A DNA stretch of 5,779 nt from the NCBI GenBank assembly GCA_946480485.1, contig CAMLJW010000349.1, positions 1 through 5,779 of the forward strand. Reading direction: 5' to 3'. A program made the translations under genes and the position numbers. The notes beneath the pieces were generated by a model. It was not told the origin of the DNA, made no database searches, and was given only the letters and a program-made list of their open reading frames with translations. Numbering within the stretch: position 1 is the stretch's first letter; each line of letters starts with the position of its first letter. The stretch comes from an uncultured Streptomyces sp. (GTDB taxonomy: Bacteria; Actinomycetota; Actinomycetes; Streptomycetales; Streptomycetaceae). This document shows, piece by piece, positions 3,274 through 5,779 of the stretch.

Positions 3274-5779
3274 TCACCGACTCCCCGGCAACGGCGGAGC
3301 CGTCTTCGCCGGATTCTGCGCGAGCGCCGCCAGCGCGATCCGGATCGCCTCGTCCAGTTGCGCGTCACGCCCGGCCGCGTAGTCCTGCGGCGCCTGGACG
3401 ACCTCGACGTCGGGGTCGACACCGTGGTTCTCGACGCCCCACTCGTAACCCTCGAGCCAGAACGCGTACTTGGGCTGGGTGACGAGCGTGCCGTCGACGA
3501 GCCGGAACCGGCTGTCGATGCCCACGACGCCGCCCCAGGTGCGCATACCGACCACCGGCCCGATCCCGAGCGCCTTGATCGCCGCGTTGACGATGTCGCC
3601 GTCCGAGCCGGAGAACTCGTTGGCGACGGCGACGACGGGCCCGCGAGGCGCGTCCTCCGGGTAGCTGGTGGCGCGCAGGCCGCGCGGCAGGTCCCAGCCG
3701 ACGATGCGCCGGGCGAGCTTCTCGACGACCAGCTGGGACGTATGGCCGCCGCGGTTCTCGCGGAGGTCGACGACCAGGCCCTCCTTGGCGACTTCGATCC
3801 GCAGGTCGCGGTGGAGCTGTGCCCAGCCGGAGCCGACCATGTCGGGCACGTGCAGATACCCCAGCCTGCTCCCGGACGTCTCGTGCACGTACGCGCGCCG
3901 GTCCGCGACCCACGCGTGGTAGCGCAGGGGCTCCTCGTCGGAGATCGGGACGACGACGGCGTGCCGCGGGTCGCCGCCGCCGGAGGGGGAGATGGTCAGT
4001 TCGACGGGTTTGCCCGCGGTGCCCACGAGCAGCGGTCCGGGCCCGGCGACCGGGTCGACCGGCCGCCCGGAGACGGCGATGATCGCGTCCCCGGCGCGTA
4101 CGGCGACACCGGGCGCGGCGAGCGGCGCCTGCGCGTCCGGGTCGGAGGTCTCCGACGGCAGGATCCGGTCGATACGCCACTGTGCCGATCCCTGAGGGCC
4201 GTCCTCGTGCCGGGAGATGTCCGCGCCGAGCAGCCCCTGTCGCTCGTCGCCGCCGTAGCCGCCGCGCGGCGTGACGTACGCGTGAGAGGTGCCGAGTTCG
4301 CCCTGTACCTCCCACAACAGGTCCACCAGGTCGTCGTGGGTGGCGACCCGTTCGAGGACGGGCCGGTAGCGGTCGAGTACCGCGTCCCAATCGACGCCGC
4401 CCAGGTCCGGCCGCCAGAAGTGGTCGCGCATGAGGCGGCCGGCCTCGTCGTACATCTGCCGCCACTCGGCGGCCGGGTCGACGGTCTGGCGGATCCGCGA
4501 CAGGTCGACGGTGATGTTCGTGTCGCTCTCGTCGTCGTTCGAAGCGCGCCGGTCGCTCGGTACGACCTTGAGCTTGCCGTCGGTCCACAGCAGGATCCGC
4601 TTGCCGTCGCCGGTGACCGAGAAGTGGTCGGCGTCCGAGGCGAGATGCTCGATGCGCTGTTCGACGAGGTCGTAGCGCTCGAGGTCGGTCTTGGGGTCGG
4701 GGTCGTCCGGCGTGGCACGGGAGGCGCCGAGTACGCCACGCACCGGGTGGCGCAGCCACAGCAGTCCGTCCTTGGCGGCACGCAGCCCCGAGTAGCGGGC
4801 GGCCTCCACGGGAAACGGCACGATGCGGTCGGCGAGTCCGTCCAGGTCGATACGGGTCGTGGGGGCGCCCTCGCTGTCGGGTGTCTCCGCCCCCGGGCTG
4901 TCCGGCGCGTCGAAGGGGCGGCCGTGCCGCTGCGGCCCGAAGGGGGACGGGGTCGTCGCGGCCAGCGTGATGAGATACGGCCGTGAACCGCCCACGAACG
5001 CGAGGTCGAAGACGTGTTCGTCGTAGACGGGGTCGAAGGACCGCGCCGAGAGGAAGGCGAGGTGCTTGCCGTCGAGGGTGAACGCGGGCGCGTAGTCACG
5101 GAAGCGCAGTGGGGTCGCCTCGGTCACCGACAGGTCGGCGGTGTTGGCGAGCTTGAGCCGGCGCAACGGGCTCGGGCCGGGGTGCGACCAGGCGAGCCAG
5201 GCCGAGTCGGGCGAGAAGACGAGCCCGCTGACGTCGCCGTCCTCGCTGCGGTCGACCTCCCGTACCTCTCCCGTCTCCCGCTCGACGAGCAGCACCCGCC
5301 CGTCGTGCGAGGCGACGGCGGCGCGACTGCCGTCGGGCGCCATGGCGAGGCCGAGTACCCGGCCGAGCCGCCCGGCGGCGAGGCGGCGCGGTGTCGCCCC
5401 GGGGGCGACGCCGGTGGCGGGCGCGAACTCGAGCGCGTCGTCGCCCTCCGCGTCCGTCACCCACACCACGTGCTCCTCGCCGTCGGCGCGGAAGGTGCGG
5501 GGCAGCCGGGCGCGTACACCGTGTTCGGCGGCCAGGGCGCGGGCGGGGCCCGAGCGGTGGGTGACCCAGTGGACGGCACCGCGCACCGAGACCGCGCTGC
5601 CGCGTCCGGTGTGGTCGGGCGAGCCGGCCCCGAACCAGCGGGCCGCGCTCACGGGATGCGGCTGCAGGTCGACGCGCTGTCCGCCGAGCCGGACACCGAG
5701 CCGCCGGGGCTCGGCCGCGTCGAGGTCGTCGAGGATCCACAGCTCCCCGGCGGAGGCGTACACGACGCGTGTGCCGTCG
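3274..5779 (-). CDS. Tricorn protease homologue (S41 family), C-terminal ~834 residues; 5' end outside window
   Basis: A large cytoplasmic serine protease that trims oligopeptides, classically those released by the proteasome. Residues are numbered from the GTG codon at 5763. That codon is not the true start, because the frame continues to the window edge as DGTRV and reads as propeller sequence. Residues 1 to ~410 are beta-propeller (repeats such as MAPDGSRAAVASHDG, 141-155, and FSPDSAWLAWSHPG, 183-196), with an acidic, Pro-rich insertion around 280-305. A helical C1 region (~425-500) contains GTSHAY with Ser493-His494. A PDZ domain covers ~505-600 (APGVAVRAGDAIIAVSGRPV, 550-569). The C2 catalytic region holds FSGSDGD (717-723) with nucleophile Ser720 and Asp721, and GVENHGVDPDVEV (776-788) with Glu778. 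These match tricorn Ser745-His746, Ser965-Asp966 and Glu1023; the 58-residue gap between nucleophile and Glu is identical. The full protein should be ~1050-1100 residues, so the first propeller is mostly missing. Stop is TGA followed by C, then an in-frame repeat. Confidence 0.95.
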   Translation of the reverse strand, partial: DGTRVVYASAGELWILDDLDAAEPRRLGVRLGGQRVDLQPHPVSAARWFGAGSPDHTGRGSAVSVRGAVHWVTHRSGPARALAAEHGVRARLPRTFRADGEEHVVWVTDAEGDDALEFAPATGVAPGATPRRLAAGRLGRVLGLAMAPDGSRAAVASHDGRVLLVERETGEVREVDRSEDGDVSGLVFSPDSAWLAWSHPGPSPLRRLKLANTADLSVTEATPLRFRDYAPAFTLDGKHLAFLSARSFDPVYDEHVFDLAFVGGSRPYLITLAATTPSPFGPQRHGRPFDAPDSPGAETPDSEGAPTTRIDLDGLADRIVPFPVEAARYSGLRAAKDGLLWLRHPVRGVLGASRATPDDPDPKTDLERYDLVEQRIEHLASDADHFSVTGDGKRILLWTDGKLKVVPSDRRASNDDESDTNITVDLSRIRQTVDPAAEWRQMYDEAGRLMRDHFWRPDLGGVDWDAVLDRYRPVLERVATHDDLVDLLWEVQGELGTSHAYVTPRGGYGGDERQGLLGADISRHEDGPQGSAQWRIDRILPSETSDPDAQAPLAAPGVAVRAGDAIIAVSGRPVDPVAGPGPLLVGTAGKPVELTISPSGGGDPRHAVVVPISDEEPLRYHAWVADRRAYVHETSGSRLGYLHVPDMVGSGWAQLHRDLRIEVAKEGLVVDLRENRGGHTSQLVVEKLARRIVGWDLPRGLRATSYPEDAPRGPVVAVANEFSGSDGDIVNAAIKALGIGPVVGMRTWGGVVGIDSRFRLVDGTLVTQPKYAFWLEGYEWGVENHGVDPDVEVVQAPQDYAAGRDAQLDEAIRIALAALAQNPAKTAPPLPGSR

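Noticed and set aside
3446..3448. Rare TTA leucine codon (bldA-type control) in the tricorn gene
   Set aside because: The triplet is out of frame; the codons there read GGT TAC (Gly-Tyr). I saw no in-frame TTA in the annotated genes.
1839..3482. 547-codon open frame on the plus strand
   Set aside because: It overlaps rnz and HIT, whose motifs are unmistakable on the minus strand. Long antisense frames are expected in DNA with this third-position bias.
3358..4986. 542-codon open frame on the plus strand
   Set aside because: It is antisense to the tricorn catalytic half and has Val/Asp/Arg-rich composition with no recognisable motif; the minus strand holds the full catalytic set.
5761..5763. 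GTG as the start codon of the tricorn gene
   Set aside because: The frame is open to the window edge and the upstream residues (DGTRV) continue the beta-propeller pattern. The family is some 220-270 residues longer.

Overview
The window is chromosomal DNA of very high G+C content with strong G/C bias at third codon positions. Its proteins look like those of Streptomyces or a close actinobacterial relative. Every gene I can support lies on the minus strand, so transcription runs from high to low coordinates. Nothing suggests a mobile element, phage, CRISPR array, tRNA or rRNA.

Layout in transcription order: (1) the C-terminal ~834 residues of a tricorn protease homologue (S41 family), whose 5' end lies beyond position 5779; (2) a 151-bp gap holding a 9-bp tandem repeat and a GC-rich hairpin; (3) a short histidine-triad (HIT/Hint) nucleotide hydrolase; (4) after only 33 bp, ribonuclease Z (rnz), whose ribosome-binding site overlaps a small hairpin that begins directly after the HIT stop codon; (5) a 217-bp structured spacer with two hairpins; (6) a PfkB/ribokinase-family carbohydrate kinase; (7) a 212-bp spacer with a 15-bp repeat and a G-rich tract; (8) the first 86 codons of a PhoH-family ATPase, running off the window at position 1.

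The genes are mostly housekeeping: peptide turnover (tricorn, normally downstream of the proteasome), nucleotide hydrolysis (HIT), tRNA 3'-end maturation (rnz), sugar or nucleoside phosphorylation (kinase) and an RNA-linked ATPase (PhoH). HIT and rnz look like one transcription unit. The other spacers are long enough for separate promoters or attenuators, but no strong promoter is visible.

I see no convincing new multi-gene system. The observations most worth checking are at gene ends. The tricorn frame stays open past a UGA-C stop through an in-frame (Leu-Ser-Glu)4 repeat. The kinase 3' end has a competing frame that carries a 15-bp (five-codon) repeat. The rnz and kinase translation starts are both preceded by potential RNA structure.
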